DNA of 64,000 nucleotides from Xanthomonas sp. XNM01 (GTDB taxonomy: Bacteria > Pseudomonadota > Gammaproteobacteria > Xanthomonadales > Xanthomonadaceae): assembly GCF_014851915.1 (NCBI RefSeq), contig NZ_JACVAP010000002.1, forward strand, positions 434,001 through 498,000, given 5' to 3'. Shown piece by piece: positions 37,682-47,212 of the stretch; position 1 is the stretch's first letter; each line of letters opens with the position of its first letter. Both the position numbers and the translations under genes were made by a program. The notes beneath the pieces are model-generated. The model did not search any database, was not told the origin of the DNA, and saw nothing but the letters and a program-made list of their open reading frames with translations.

Positions 37682-38584
37682 ATGGACGTGTCCGCCGACC
37701 CGCGCGTGGCCGAGCTCGTCGCGCGCCTGCGCGACCTGCGCCTGACGCCGCGCCGCGAGGCCGGCGGGCTCGGCGTCGGCCAGCACGCCAGCCGCAGCCG
37801 CGGCGCCGGGCTGGAGTTCTCGCAGTACCGCGCCTACGAGCAGGGCGACGAGCCGCGCCGGATCGACTGGCGCCTGTACGCGCGCAGCGACCGCTTCTTC
37901 GTCCGCGAGTCCGAGCGCGAGAGCCCGTTGACGCTGTGGCTGCTGCTCGACGCCAGCGCCTCGATGGCGCAGGCCGACGACGCGCGTCCGGGCTGGCGCC
38001 GCTTCGATGCGGCGCGGACCATCGCCGCGGCGCTGGCGGACCATGTGCAGCGGCAGGGCGACCGGGTCGGCCTGGCCGTGCTGCACGACGCGGGCCTGCG
38101 CCTGGTCGCGGCCGGGCAGGGGCCGCGCCAGCGCGACCGGATCCGCCTCGCACTACGCGCGCTGCAGGCCGGCGGTGGCGTTCCCGCCGAGCGCCAGCTG
38201 CTGCCGTTGTGGGAGCGGATCGGCCCGCGCGACATGGTGCTGCTGCTCAGCGACTGCTTCGATCCGCAACTGGTGGCGCTGGTCGAACGCCTGGCCCGGG
38301 CCGGGCGCGATGCGCTGGTGCTGCAGCTGCTGACCGTGGCCGAGCGCGATTTTCCGTTCGATGGCGGCCATGAGTTCCACGATCCGGAGAGTGGGCAGCG
38401 CCTGCTCGGCGACGGCGCGACGCTGCGCGACGACTACCTGCGCCGCTTCGGCGACGCCCAGCAGGCGCTGCGCTCGCGTCTGGCCGGCGCGGGCGCGCGC
38501 TACGCCTGCTGCTGCCTGGAAGAACCGCTGGACCGCGCCCTGCGGCGGTTGTTCGATCCCCGTGCGCTGGCGGGTGGCCGATGA
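37682..38584 (+). CDS. DUF58 domain protein
   Basis: 300 residues with the family signature [20 protein letters not shown] (residues ~54-73) and a VWA-like region containing [13 protein letters not shown] (metal-ion-dependent adhesion site, DxSxS). It is cytosolic, without the N-terminal membrane helices seen in some DUF58 proteins. DUF58 proteins are substrate or adaptor partners of MoxR. The stop overlaps the next start by 4 bases (ATGA). Confidence 0.9.
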   Translation: MDVSADPRVAELVARLRDLRLTPRREAGGLGVGQHASRSRGAGLEFSQYRAYEQGDEPRRIDWRLYARSDRFFVRESERESPLTLWLLLDASASMAQADDARPGWRRFDAARTIAAALADHVQRQGDRVGLAVLHDAGLRLVAAGQGPRQRDRIRLALRALQAGGGVPAERQLLPLWERIGPRDMVLLLSDCFDPQLVALVERLARAGRDALVLQLLTVAERDFPFDGGHEFHDPESGQRLLGDGATLRDDYLRRFGDAQQALRSRLAGAGARYACCCLEEPLDRALRRLFDPRALAGGR

Positions 38585-39777
38585 ACCTGGTGCTGCTGGC
38601 GCCGCTGGGACTGGCCGCGCTCGCTGCGCTGCTGGTGCCGTTGCTGCTGCACCTGCGCCGCCGCGACGAGCGCCGTCCGGTCGACTTCGCCGCGCTGCGC
38701 TGGCTGCGCCAGCACCCGCGGCCGCGCTTCCGCCTGCGCATGGAGGAGTGGCCGTTGCTGCTGCTGCGCCTGCTGCTGCTGGCCCTGCTGGCGCTGTGGC
38801 TGGCGCGGCCGGCGACGACGGCAGTGGAGGCGTCGCGGCACTGGACGCTGCTGGTGCCGGGCGTCGATCCCGCGCCGCTGCTGCCGCCACGCGAAGGCGA
38901 ACAGCGGCGCTGGCTGGCGCCCGGGTTTCCGCCGCTGCAGCAGGCGCCCGCGCCGGCCGACGGACACGCCTCCCTTCCCAGCCTGCTGCGCCAGCTCGAT
39001 GCCGATCTGCCTGCCGGCGATACCGTCAGCGTGTTGGTGCCCGCGCGGTTCGCCGCCGATGGCGGCCCGCTGCAGCTCTCGCGCGAGGTCGACTGGCGCG
39101 TCGTGCGCACGCCGGCGGTCCTGCCTGCCGCGGACCCGGCTGGTCCGGCCTCTGGACCCGCGCTGCGATTGGCCGTACGCCATGCCGGTGGAGTGCCCGG
39201 TGCGCACTATCTGCATGCCGCGGCGGCGGCCTGGTCGGATGAGGCCGCGTTGCCTGCCGCCACCGATGCGCCACCGACTGGAGCGGCGGTCAACGACGCG
39301 CAGTCCCCGTGGCCGGCCGATGCGCAGGTCCGCGCCTGGCTGGGCGAGGGGGCGATGCCGTCCGCACTACAGGACTGGGTCGCGCAGGGCGGGACAGCGC
39401 TGCTGGCCTCCGGTGTGGACCTGCCGTCGACCGATGCCGTGCCGCTGGTGCGCTGGCAGGACGCCGACGGCCTGCCGCTGATCGAGGAGCTGCCGACCGG
39501 CCGCGGCCGGATCCTGCGCTTCACCCGCGCGTTGACCGCGCAGGCGATGCCGGCACTGCTCGAAGCCGATTTCCCGCAGCACCTGCATGAGGCACTGGCA
39601 CCGGCATCGCCTGCGGCGTCCATCGCCGATGCCGGGGCCTATCGGCCTGCCGCGGGTGCATCGGCGTTCGTGCCGCCGCCACGCGATCTGCGGCCGTGGT
39701 GGGCGCTGGCCATCGCCGCGATGTTCCTGCTCGAACGCTGGTTCGCCAGCACACGCCGGCGCGGAGGCGTGGCATGA
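38581..39777 (+). CDS. BatA-like membrane protein
   Basis: 398 residues. Begins with the two-helix BatA N-terminal domain ([20 protein letters not shown] ... [19 protein letters not shown]) with the intervening [13 protein letters not shown] motif, as in the Bacteroides aerotolerance (Bat) proteins; a long extracytoplasmic region follows and a last helix [20 protein letters not shown] ends it. No VWA MIDAS motif is evident, so the VWA part is lost or degenerate. It overlaps both neighbours by 4 bases, indicating one translational unit. Confidence 0.85.
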   Translation: MNLVLLAPLGLAALAALLVPLLLHLRRRDERRPVDFAALRWLRQHPRPRFRLRMEEWPLLLLRLLLLALLALWLARPATTAVEASRHWTLLVPGVDPAPLLPPREGEQRRWLAPGFPPLQQAPAPADGHASLPSLLRQLDADLPAGDTVSVLVPARFAADGGPLQLSREVDWRVVRTPAVLPAADPAGPASGPALRLAVRHAGGVPGAHYLHAAAAAWSDEAALPAATDAPPTGAAVNDAQSPWPADAQVRAWLGEGAMPSALQDWVAQGGTALLASGVDLPSTDAVPLVRWQDADGLPLIEELPTGRGRILRFTRALTAQAMPALLEADFPQHLHEALAPASPAASIADAGAYRPAAGASAFVPPPRDLRPWWALAIAAMFLLERWFASTRRRGGVA

Positions 39778-41981
39778 GCACGCCACTGCATCGGCTCGCG
39801 GCACAGGCGCGCGCGCGTGCGTTGACCGGCGTCCTGCTGGCCGGCGTGCCCTGGGCGGCCGCATTGGCCGTGCTGGCCTGGCGGCTGCGCGGCATGCCGG
39901 CAGCGCTGCTGGTGGCCGCGGTCTGCGTGCCGGTGCTGCTGGTACTGGCGGCAGTGCGCGCCCGCCGCTTCGATCCGGCCTGGGCGGTGCGTCGCCTGGA
40001 TGCGGCGCGGGCCGACCTGGAAGACAGCAGTGGCCTGCTGCTCGTGCCGGAGACGGACCTCGGCCCGCTGCAGCGGCTGCAGCAGGCACGCCTGCGCGAG
40101 CGGGTGCGGGTGCGGCCCGTGCAGGGGCTGGCGCCGGCGCTGCCGTGGCGACGGCTGCTGGCCGCCGGCGCCGCTGCGATGGCGCTGGGCGTGATCGTGC
40201 TGCTGTGGCCGGCACGGCCACCGGCGCCACGGCAACCCACGGCACAGCAGCGCAGCGCGCCGGTCGAGCGCGCACCGGGCGTGGTGGACCAGCGCCTGGC
40301 TTACCAGCCTCCGGCCTATACCCGCGTCGCCGCCGGCGAACAGGACGGCCTGGATGCCCGGCTGCCCGAGGGAACGCAACTGGACTGGCGGTTCCGGTTC
40401 GACCCTGCGCCCGCGTCGGCCGCGCTGGTGTTCGTCGACGGCAGCCGCCTGGAGCTGCAGCGCGGGGACGACGGCTGGCGCGCGCGCCATGCGCTGCGCG
40501 CGTCGGCGCTGTACCGGCTGGAGATCGATGGCGCCATCGCCGATCCGGCGGCCGCGCCGCATCGGCTGGAGGCCATCGCCGACGCGCCGCCGCAGGTGCA
40601 GGTGATCGAACCCGAGCGCAGCCCGGTCCTGGTCGAGGCCGGACAGCGGCGCTGGGCGCCGGTGTTCGAGGCCAGCGACGACTACGGCCTGGTCGGCAAC
40701 GCGCGGCTGCGGATCACCCTGGCCCAGGGCAGCGGCGAAAACGTGACCTTCCACGAACGCAGCCTGGAGCTGGCCGGGCAGGGCGATGCGACGCGCCGCC
40801 GTTACCGCGCCGACCTCGACCTGGCCGCATTGGGCATGGGCGCCGGCGACGACCTGGTCGTGCAGCTGGAGGTGCGCGACAACCGCAGCCCGCAGCCGCA
40901 GTCCACGCGCAGCGCCAGCGTGATCCTGCGCTGGCCGGCGCATCTGGACGCGGCCGCCGAAGGCCTGGAGCTGCTCCAGCGCAGCGTGCTGCCGGCCTAT
41001 TTCCGCAGCCAGCGCCAGATCATCATCGATGCCGAGGCGCTGCAGGCGCAGAAGCCGCGGCTGGAGGCGGAGCGCTTCGTCGCCCGCTCCGATGCGATCG
41101 GCGTCGACCAGCGCATCCTGCGGCTGCGCTACGGTCAGTTCCTCGGCGAGGAGGCGGAAGGCGCACCGAAGCCGCCGCCGCGCGCGGCCGATGCGGACGC
41201 CGACGCGCACGAGGCGCACGCCGGCCACGACGGCCATGACGACCATGCGCAGGGCGGCGCGCGTCCGTCCGCCGACGTCGCCGCGGCACCGGAGGCGCAC
41301 GACCACGCGCACGCCGACGCGCCCGGGCAGGACGCCGCCGGCTTCGGCCGGGAAAGCGACGTGCTGGCCGAGTACGGCCACACCCACGACCACGCCGAGG
41401 CGGCGACCCTGCTCGACCCGGAAACGCGGGCCACGCTGAAGCAGGCGCTGGACCAGATGTGGCAGTCGGAGCTGCAGCTGCGCCAGGGACGTCCGGATGC
41501 GGCGCTGCCGTTCGCGCACCGCGCCCTGGCGTTCATCAAGCAGGTGCAGCAGGCCGAACGGGTGTTCCTGCCGCGGCTCGGTGCCGAGCTGCCACCGATC
41601 GACGAAAGCCGCCGCCTCGGCGGCAAGCGCGACGGCATCGCCCGCGCGGCCTGGAGGGTGCCCGCGCGCGATGACGCCGATGGCGCCGTGCTGCTCGCGG
41701 CCTGGCAGGCGCTGGCCACCGATGCGCCGCGCGAGGCGCTGGACCTGGAGGCGCTGCAGCGCTGGATCGACACGCACCGCGACCGCATCGAGCGCCCGCT
41801 GGACCTGCTCGCCGCGCTGGACAGCGTGCGTCTGCAGCCGGCCTGCGATCCGTGCCGGCGCGACCTGCGCGCGCGCCTGTGGAGCGTGCTGCAGCGTCCA
41901 CCGGCGGGTGCCGCGGTGCGCGCCCCGCTCGATGCGCAGGGCGGGCGTTATCTGCGTGCACTGCAGGAGCAGGCACGATGA
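39774..41981 (+). CDS. DUF4175-like membrane protein with histidine-rich tract
   Basis: 735 residues. Two N-terminal membrane helices (LTGVLLAGVPWAAALAVLAW and LVAAVCVPVLLVLAAVRARR), then a third around 125-145 (LLAAGAAAMALGVIVLLWPA), then a long periplasmic part with an Ig-like RYRADLDLAALGMG section and helical segments, as in DUF4175 proteins of MoxR loci. Residues 479-540 contain 11 histidines among acidic and small residues (HEAHAGHDGHDDHA, then EAHDHAHAD and GHTHDHAE), a plausible metal-binding loop. A cysteine pair CDPC is near the C-terminus. Overlaps both neighbours by 4 bases. Confidence 0.75.
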   Translation: MSTPLHRLAAQARARALTGVLLAGVPWAAALAVLAWRLRGMPAALLVAAVCVPVLLVLAAVRARRFDPAWAVRRLDAARADLEDSSGLLLVPETDLGPLQRLQQARLRERVRVRPVQGLAPALPWRRLLAAGAAAMALGVIVLLWPARPPAPRQPTAQQRSAPVERAPGVVDQRLAYQPPAYTRVAAGEQDGLDARLPEGTQLDWRFRFDPAPASAALVFVDGSRLELQRGDDGWRARHALRASALYRLEIDGAIADPAAAPHRLEAIADAPPQVQVIEPERSPVLVEAGQRRWAPVFEASDDYGLVGNARLRITLAQGSGENVTFHERSLELAGQGDATRRRYRADLDLAALGMGAGDDLVVQLEVRDNRSPQPQSTRSASVILRWPAHLDAAAEGLELLQRSVLPAYFRSQRQIIIDAEALQAQKPRLEAERFVARSDAIGVDQRILRLRYGQFLGEEAEGAPKPPPRAADADADAHEAHAGHDGHDDHAQGGARPSADVAAAPEAHDHAHADAPGQDAAGFGRESDVLAEYGHTHDHAEAATLLDPETRATLKQALDQMWQSELQLRQGRPDAALPFAHRALAFIKQVQQAERVFLPRLGAELPPIDESRRLGGKRDGIARAAWRVPARDDADGAVLLAAWQALATDAPREALDLEALQRWIDTHRDRIERPLDLLAALDSVRLQPACDPCRRDLRARLWSVLQRPPAGAAVRAPLDAQGGRYLRALQEQAR

Positions 41982-43801
41982 GCGCGGCGACGTGGACTCC
42001 CGATCTCTGGCTGGCCGGCGCGCTCGCCCTGGCGGCGCTGCTCGCGCTGCTGCGCCTGTGCCTCCGCCACCGGCGCGCGGTAGCGGGCACGCGTCTGCCG
42101 GCCTGGCGCCTGGGCCTGCTGCTGGCATTGCAGCCGCTGGCCGCCGGCCTGCTGTGGTTGACGCTGTCGCCGCCGCGCGTCGCGGTGCCGGCGGCCACGC
42201 TGACGGTGCTGACCGCGGGTGCCGACGCCGCTGCGGCCGCCGCGGAAGGCCTCGTCGTCGCCCTGCCGGGCGTCGATGCGGTCCCTGAACATGCCGAACG
42301 CGTGCCCGATCTCGGCACGGCGCTGCGCCGCCACCCGCAGGTACGGCAGCTGCAGGTGATCGGCCACGGGCTGGAGGCGCGCGACCGTGATGCGGTGCAG
42401 GGGCGGGCGCTGGCCTTCGTCCCGGCCGCGCTGCCCGTCGGCCTGGTCGAGCTGCACCTGCCGGACAGCGTGGTCGCCGGTGGCAGCCTGCGCATCGCCG
42501 GCCGCGGCCACGCGCTCGATGGCGGGCGTGCGCTGCTGCTCGATCCGGCCGGGCAGGTACAGGACGTCCGCCCGCTGGACGGGGACGGACGCTTCGCGCT
42601 GGCCACCAGCCTGCGCTTGCCGGGCGAGGCGCCGTTCGCGCTGCGGCTCGAGGATGCCGATGGCAACATGCGCGATACCGTGCAGCTGCCGCTGTGGGTC
42701 GAAGCGGCATCGCCGCTGCGGCTGGAGCTGCGCGCCGGCGCGCCGTCGCCCGAGGTGAAGCATCTGCGGCGCTGGGCGCAGGACGCCGGTCTGCGCATGC
42801 AGGCGCAGATCGCCACCGGCGCCGGCATGCAGTTCGGCGATGCGGTGATCCCGCTGGACGCGACGCGTCTGGCCGAGGTCGATCTGCTGATCGCCGACGA
42901 ACGCAGCTGGGCCGGCTGGACCGCCGGGCAACGCCAGGCCGTGCTCGACGCGGTCGAACAGGGCATGGGCCTGCTGCTGCGGATGACCGCGCCACCGCCG
43001 GCAGCGGTGCGCACGCAGTGGCGCGCGCTGGGCTTCTCGCTCGACGGCAGCGGCGCGGCGGTCACCCTGCGCCTGCCCGCGCCGGCCGGCGTCGCCCGGA
43101 ACGGGCAGGATGCCGGCACGGCCGACGCCGATGCGCTCGCGCTGCCCGCGCTGGGCCGCATCGGCGTGCGGGTCGACGCTGGCGATGCGCCGGCGCTGGC
43201 GCGCGATGCCGACGGCGCTCCGCTGGGCTGGTGGCAGGCGCGCGGTCTCGGCCGGATCGGGCTATGGCTGCCGGCCGACAGCTTCCGCCTGGTCCTCACC
43301 GGGCATGCCGACGTGCATGGCGCGCTGTGGGCGGACCTGGTGCAGCGGCTGGCGCGCGCGCCGGCCGACGCATCGCTGCCACGTCCGGACGCCGGCGATG
43401 CGCGCGTCGGCCAGCGGATGCAGTGGTGCGCGGCCGGCGAGGCGGTGCGCGTACTCGATCCGGCCGGCAACGCCTCGCCGCTGCTGGTCGATCCGGCCAC
43501 CGGCGCGCGCCGCTGCGCGGGCTACTGGCCGACCGGCGCCGGCTGGCACCGTGTGGTCGATGCCGACGAGAACACGCGTCGCTTCCATGTCCGCGCGGCC
43601 GACGATGCGCCGCTGCTGGAGCTGGCCGGACGCCAGCGGGCGACGCAGGCCCTGGTCGGCCCCGGCACCGGCGCGGCGGCCGGCGATGCGCAGCGCGACG
43701 TCCCCGGTTCGCCGTGGCCGTGGGCGCTGGCCTGGTTGCTGGCGATGGCGGCCAGCTGGTGGCTGGAGCGGCGGCGTTCTCCGGCTGCGCCACGCGCCTG
43801 A
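41978..43801 (+). CDS. large membrane-anchored protein of the MoxR locus
   Basis: 607 residues. Two N-terminal membrane helices (LWLAGALALAALLALLRLCL and WRLGLLLALQPLAAGLLWLT) and a C-terminal helix (WPWALAWLLAMAASWWLERR) flank a large domain facing the periplasm. The topology and the order after BatA and DUF4175 genes match the carboxy-terminal member of many MoxR/Bat clusters; the region around LLIADERSWAGWTAGQRQAV resembles the glutamine-amidotransferase-like half found in such proteins. I cannot name a defined family. Last gene of the overlapping series. Confidence 0.68.
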   Translation: MSAATWTPDLWLAGALALAALLALLRLCLRHRRAVAGTRLPAWRLGLLLALQPLAAGLLWLTLSPPRVAVPAATLTVLTAGADAAAAAAEGLVVALPGVDAVPEHAERVPDLGTALRRHPQVRQLQVIGHGLEARDRDAVQGRALAFVPAALPVGLVELHLPDSVVAGGSLRIAGRGHALDGGRALLLDPAGQVQDVRPLDGDGRFALATSLRLPGEAPFALRLEDADGNMRDTVQLPLWVEAASPLRLELRAGAPSPEVKHLRRWAQDAGLRMQAQIATGAGMQFGDAVIPLDATRLAEVDLLIADERSWAGWTAGQRQAVLDAVEQGMGLLLRMTAPPPAAVRTQWRALGFSLDGSGAAVTLRLPAPAGVARNGQDAGTADADALALPALGRIGVRVDAGDAPALARDADGAPLGWWQARGLGRIGLWLPADSFRLVLTGHADVHGALWADLVQRLARAPADASLPRPDAGDARVGQRMQWCAAGEAVRVLDPAGNASPLLVDPATGARRCAGYWPTGAGWHRVVDADENTRRFHVRAADDAPLLELAGRQRATQALVGPGTGAAAGDAQRDVPGSPWPWALAWLLAMAASWWLERRRSPAAPRA

Positions 43802-44021
43802 ACGCTTTTCCGGGCGCAGGCTCCAGCGACGCCGGGCCGACGAAGAGGTCGAAGTGGTGCAGTCGCGCGTGGCCGGTCACCACGACCGTGGCGAGCCGTG
43901 ATGATGGATCGCCGTAAAAACAGGTGGTTACAGCGCCCGCGCTGCCGCGATGCGCAGGCGCGGCTGATCCGGCGGCGGTCACCGATTAAGCTGTGCGCCC
44001 CCAAGGATTGGACCAGAACCC

Positions 44022-44837
44022 ATGCAGCAGCCCACCGACGACATCGTGCGCACCCCGCGCGGCTGGATGCCGCGGATCCCCGGATCGCTGGCCGTCGCCG
44101 CGTTGCTGGCGCTGCTGGCGGGCTGCGCGCCCGGGCCGGGCAGCGGTGTTGCGTCGGCCGGCGCAGGTGGCGCATCGCGCGGGGCGTTCCTCGCCTACGA
44201 GCACGATGTCCGGATCGAGCTGGAGGCGCAGGCCATTCCCGCGCGGCTGGCCGCCGCGCGCCAGGCCTGCGAACAGGGCAGCCACGGTCCCTGCGAGGTC
44301 CTGCAGGTGGAGCAGGCCGGAGGTGACCATCCGTCCGCGCTGCTCACGGTGCGCATCGTGCCCGACGGCGTCGAGCCGTTGATCGCGCTGGCCGGCGAGG
44401 ACGCCAGGATCGGCAGCCGCAACACGCAGGCCGAGGATCTGGCGGCGGCGGTGCACGACACCGCGCGGCTGCAGGCGCGGCTGCAGCGCGAGCAGGCCAG
44501 GCTGCAGGAGTTCCAGCAGCGGCGCGACCTGTCGGTGGCCGACATGATCGCCCTGTCGCAGCAGCTGGCCCAGGTCGAGGCGCAGCTGGAAGAGGCCGCG
44601 CAGGTGTCGGCCCAGCAGCAGCGGCGGATCGACACCCAGAAGCTGACCCTGCGGTTCCGCGTGCCGGAGCGGGTCGGTGGCGGCGAGATCGGCCAGGCCG
44701 TGCGCGATTTCATCGGCACGCTGGCGATCGGCACCGCCTGGACCATCCGTGCGGTCGCCTTCGTGCTGCCGCTGGCGGGGCTGGTCGTGGCGGCGCTATG
44801 GCTGCGTCGCCGCCTGCGCCGGCGGCAGCGGGCCTGA
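44022..44837 (+). CDS. DUF4349 lipoprotein
   Basis: 271 residues. Lipobox ALLALLAGC, a beta-alpha region (FLAYEHDVRIELEAQAIPAR) with a CEQGSHGPCEV disulfide candidate, a long coiled coil (residues ~145-205) and a C-terminal transmembrane helix followed by RRRLRRRQ give the standard DUF4349 arrangement, anchored at both ends. Function unknown; the family is common in envelopes of many bacteria. The 220 bases upstream show no gene. Confidence 0.83.
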   Translation: MQQPTDDIVRTPRGWMPRIPGSLAVAALLALLAGCAPGPGSGVASAGAGGASRGAFLAYEHDVRIELEAQAIPARLAAARQACEQGSHGPCEVLQVEQAGGDHPSALLTVRIVPDGVEPLIALAGEDARIGSRNTQAEDLAAAVHDTARLQARLQREQARLQEFQQRRDLSVADMIALSQQLAQVEAQLEEAAQVSAQQQRRIDTQKLTLRFRVPERVGGGEIGQAVRDFIGTLAIGTAWTIRAVAFVLPLAGLVVAALWLRRRLRRRQRA

Positions 44838-44847
44838 GCCCGGCGGC

Positions 44848-45141
44848 TTACTCGTCCTCGGCCTCGAACTCGACCACCAGACCGAGCCGGATCGCCAGTT
44901 CCTCGACCGCCGCGCGCACCCGCCCGGCGGTGTAGTCGTTGGGGGCGTCCACTTCCAGCTCATGGGTGCCGGGGCCGATGTCGTCGGACAGGCCGGCCGA
45001 GCTGGAATCCTCGTCGTCCATGCGCGGCATCAGGTCGGCGACTTCTTCGACGTGCTCGATGCCTTCCACGCTCTGCAGCAGGTCGGCCACCGCACGCAGG
45101 TCGTCGCTGCTGCCGATGATGCGGATACGGAGCTGGGGCAT
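44848..45141 (-). CDS. small acidic hypothetical protein
   Basis: 97 residues from ATG 45141: MPQLRIRIIGSSDDLRAVAD opens a small alpha/beta domain, followed by an acidic middle (MPRMDDEDSSSAGL) and a C-terminal helix VRAAVEELAIRLGLVVEFE. No signal peptide or catalytic motif; the ferredoxin-like pattern suggests a regulatory or adaptor domain. Earlier in-frame methionines would add an arginine-rich leader. Divergent from nasT; whether it belongs functionally to nitrate assimilation is unknown. Confidence 0.7.
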   Translation of the reverse strand: MPQLRIRIIGSSDDLRAVADLLQSVEGIEHVEEVADLMPRMDDEDSSSAGLSDDIGPGTHELEVDAPNDYTAGRVRAAVEELAIRLGLVVEFEAEDE

Positions 45142-45244
45142 GGCGTGGTCTCGTTCGGGAACAGGCATCCAGACTGGCCGCTGGCCGATCAACGAGGGGT
45201 GAGGGCGCGCGCGGCGTCGACGCCGGCGCACTCGCGATGCGCGT

Positions 45245-45259
45245 TGTTGCGTGGCAACA
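45245..45259. promoter_or_regulatory. palindrome upstream of nasT
   Basis: TGTTGC-GTG-GCAACA is a perfect 6-base inverted repeat 38 bases before the nasT start. It could be an operator of nasTS or an RNA hairpin in its leader. Its loop is only three bases, so it is not an ANTAR hexaloop. Confidence 0.4.
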
Positions 45260-45296
45260 TCGATCCCGCCTTCGCCCCCGCCGACCCCGCCACGCC

Positions 45297-45884
45297 GTGC
45301 CGCGCATCCTGCTGGTCAACGACACCGACAAGCCGATCGGGCAGCTGCGCGAAGCGCTGGCCGCTGCCGGGCACGAGGTGCTGGAAGAGGTGGTGGCCGC
45401 CCGCGACCTGCTGCGCGCAGTGCAGACCCGGCAGCCGGACGTGGTCATCGTCGACGTCGACTCGCCCTCGCGCGACACGCTCGAACAGCTCGCGCTGATC
45501 CACCAGCACGCACCGCGCCCGGTGGTGATGTTTTCCGGCGACGGCGACGACCAGCTGATCCGCTCGGCGGTGGGTGCCGGCGTCACCGCCTACGTGGTCG
45601 ACGGCCTGGCGCCGACGCGGCTGGCGCCGATCATCCAGGTCGCGCTGGCGCGCTTCGAGCGGCAGAACGACGTGCAGCGCCAGCTCGATGCCGTGCAGCA
45701 GCAACTGAGCGAGCGCAAGCTGGTCGACCGCGCCAAGGGCGTGCTGATGGACAAGCGCGGCATGAGCGAGGCCGAGGCCTACGCCGCGCTGCGCCAGCAG
45801 GCGATGAAGCAGGGCCGGCGCCTGGCCGACGTGGCCCGCCAGATCATCGCGATGGCCGATCTGCTCGACCGGGGGACCCCATGA
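45297..45884 (+). CDS. nasT: NasT, ANTAR-domain antiterminator of nitrate assimilation
   Basis: 195 residues from GTG 45297. Residues 1-120 are a receiver-like domain (PRILLVNDTDKPIGQLREAL; VVIVDVDSP around 49-57), then a short coiled coil and an ANTAR RNA-binding domain (LVDRAKGVLMDKRGMSEAEA ... ADVARQIIAM). NasT binds paired hexaloop hairpins and prevents intrinsic termination in the leader of nitrate/nitrite reductase operons; NasS holds it inactive without nitrate or nitrite. Suitable target hairpins lie at 48731-48814. ATGA overlap with nasS ensures stoichiometric production. Confidence 0.93.
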   Translation: MPRILLVNDTDKPIGQLREALAAAGHEVLEEVVAARDLLRAVQTRQPDVVIVDVDSPSRDTLEQLALIHQHAPRPVVMFSGDGDDQLIRSAVGAGVTAYVVDGLAPTRLAPIIQVALARFERQNDVQRQLDAVQQQLSERKLVDRAKGVLMDKRGMSEAEAYAALRQQAMKQGRRLADVARQIIAMADLLDRGTP

Positions 45885-46954
45885 CCGAGACGCTGCGCAC
45901 GCTGGACGTGGGCTTCATGCCGCTGATCGACTGCGCGCCGCTGGTGGTGGCCGCCGAACTCGACCTCGGCCGCCGCCATGGCCTGGCGCTGCGCCTGCAC
46001 CGGCAGGCCTCGTGGGCCGCCGTGCGCGACCGCCTGCTCAGCGGCCAGCTCGATGCAGTGCACGCGCTGGCCGGTATGGTCTACGGCATCGATGCCGGCA
46101 TCGCCGGGCCGCAGGCCGACCTGGCGATCCTGCTCACCCTCAACCAGAACGGGCAGGCGATCACGCTGGCGCCCGCGCTGGCCGACGCGCTCGCCGCCGG
46201 CACCCCGTTGCCGGCGCTGCTGGACGCGCTGCCGCGGATGCCGGTGTTCGCCCAGACCTTTCCCACCGGCACCCACGCGCTGTGGCTGTACCACTGGCTG
46301 GCCGCGCAGGGCGTCGACCCGATGCGCGGCATCGTCTCGGTGACCCTGCCGCCTTCGCAGATGCCCGAGGCGCTGGCCTGCGGCGAACTGGACGGCTACT
46401 GCGCCGGCGAGCCGTGGGCCGCGCATGCCGAAGCGCTCGGCATCGGCCGGCGGGTGATCCGCAGCGGCGCCATCTGGCCCGGGCATCCGGAGAAGGTGCT
46501 GGCCTGCCGCCGCGACATGGCGGCGCTGGAGCCGGAGCTGGCGACCGCACTGACCGCGACCGTGCTCGAGGCCTGCCGCTGGCTCGATGCGCCGGCCCAC
46601 CGTGCCGAGGCGGCGGCCTGGCTGGCGCGCCCCGAGGTGATCGGGCTGCCCGAGGCGCGCATCGCCGCCTGTCTGCTGCCCGACCCGTCGGTCCCCGAGG
46701 AACAGTGGCTGCGCTTCCACGATGCGGGCCGGGTCAACCTGCCGTGGCTGTCGGACGGGCACTGGTTCCTGCAGCAGTTCCGGCGCTGGGGCTGGCTGGA
46801 GGCCGCCGATGCCGGCGACGACGAACGTCGGCTGCGCAACCTGCACCGGCTCGATACCTTCCGTGCCGCCGCCACGCGGATCGGGGTGGCCGCGCCCGAC
46901 GAGGACGTCAGGGAGATCCGGCTGTTCGATGCCCAGGGGCTGGCCGCCCCGTAA
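45881..46954 (+). CDS. nasS: NasS, nitrate/nitrite sensor (NrtA-like)
   Basis: 357 residues of the CmpA/NrtA periplasmic-binding-protein family: LDVGFMPLIDCAPLVVAAEL at the start, GPQADLAILLTLNQNGQAIT and GELDGYCAGEPWAAHAEALG in the middle. There is no signal peptide, which separates cytoplasmic NasS from the transport-associated NrtA. No nitrate ABC transporter genes accompany it. It is translationally coupled to nasT and should sequester NasT until nitrate or nitrite is bound. Confidence 0.92.
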   Translation: MTETLRTLDVGFMPLIDCAPLVVAAELDLGRRHGLALRLHRQASWAAVRDRLLSGQLDAVHALAGMVYGIDAGIAGPQADLAILLTLNQNGQAITLAPALADALAAGTPLPALLDALPRMPVFAQTFPTGTHALWLYHWLAAQGVDPMRGIVSVTLPPSQMPEALACGELDGYCAGEPWAAHAEALGIGRRVIRSGAIWPGHPEKVLACRRDMAALEPELATALTATVLEACRWLDAPAHRAEAAAWLARPEVIGLPEARIAACLLPDPSVPEEQWLRFHDAGRVNLPWLSDGHWFLQQFRRWGWLEAADAGDDERRLRNLHRLDTFRAAATRIGVAAPDEDVREIRLFDAQGLAAP

Positions 46955-47212
46955 CCCGGTGCACCGCCGCGGCGCCTGCGCTCGTCGGACATCGGGGGGA
47001 TGCGGACATGTCTGCATCGCCGGATCGCGGATGCGCCGCGGCAGACGCGGCGCTGCAATGCGGTCAGGCCGGAACCTGCCCTGGACGCAGGCGGCGATGT
47101 GATGGATCCCGTCGGGTGCCTTGCCGGCGACCGCGCCCTGATGGCCCGCGGCTGCGCGGCGCCGTCGTGACGCCATCGGGCGCGTCCGCGTGCCGCGTCT
47201 GCGCTTCGCTCC

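Noticed and set aside
43802-44021. A promoter with ATTAAG as -10 before the DUF4349 gene
   Set aside because: The accompanying -35 is poor and I cannot distinguish it from chance.
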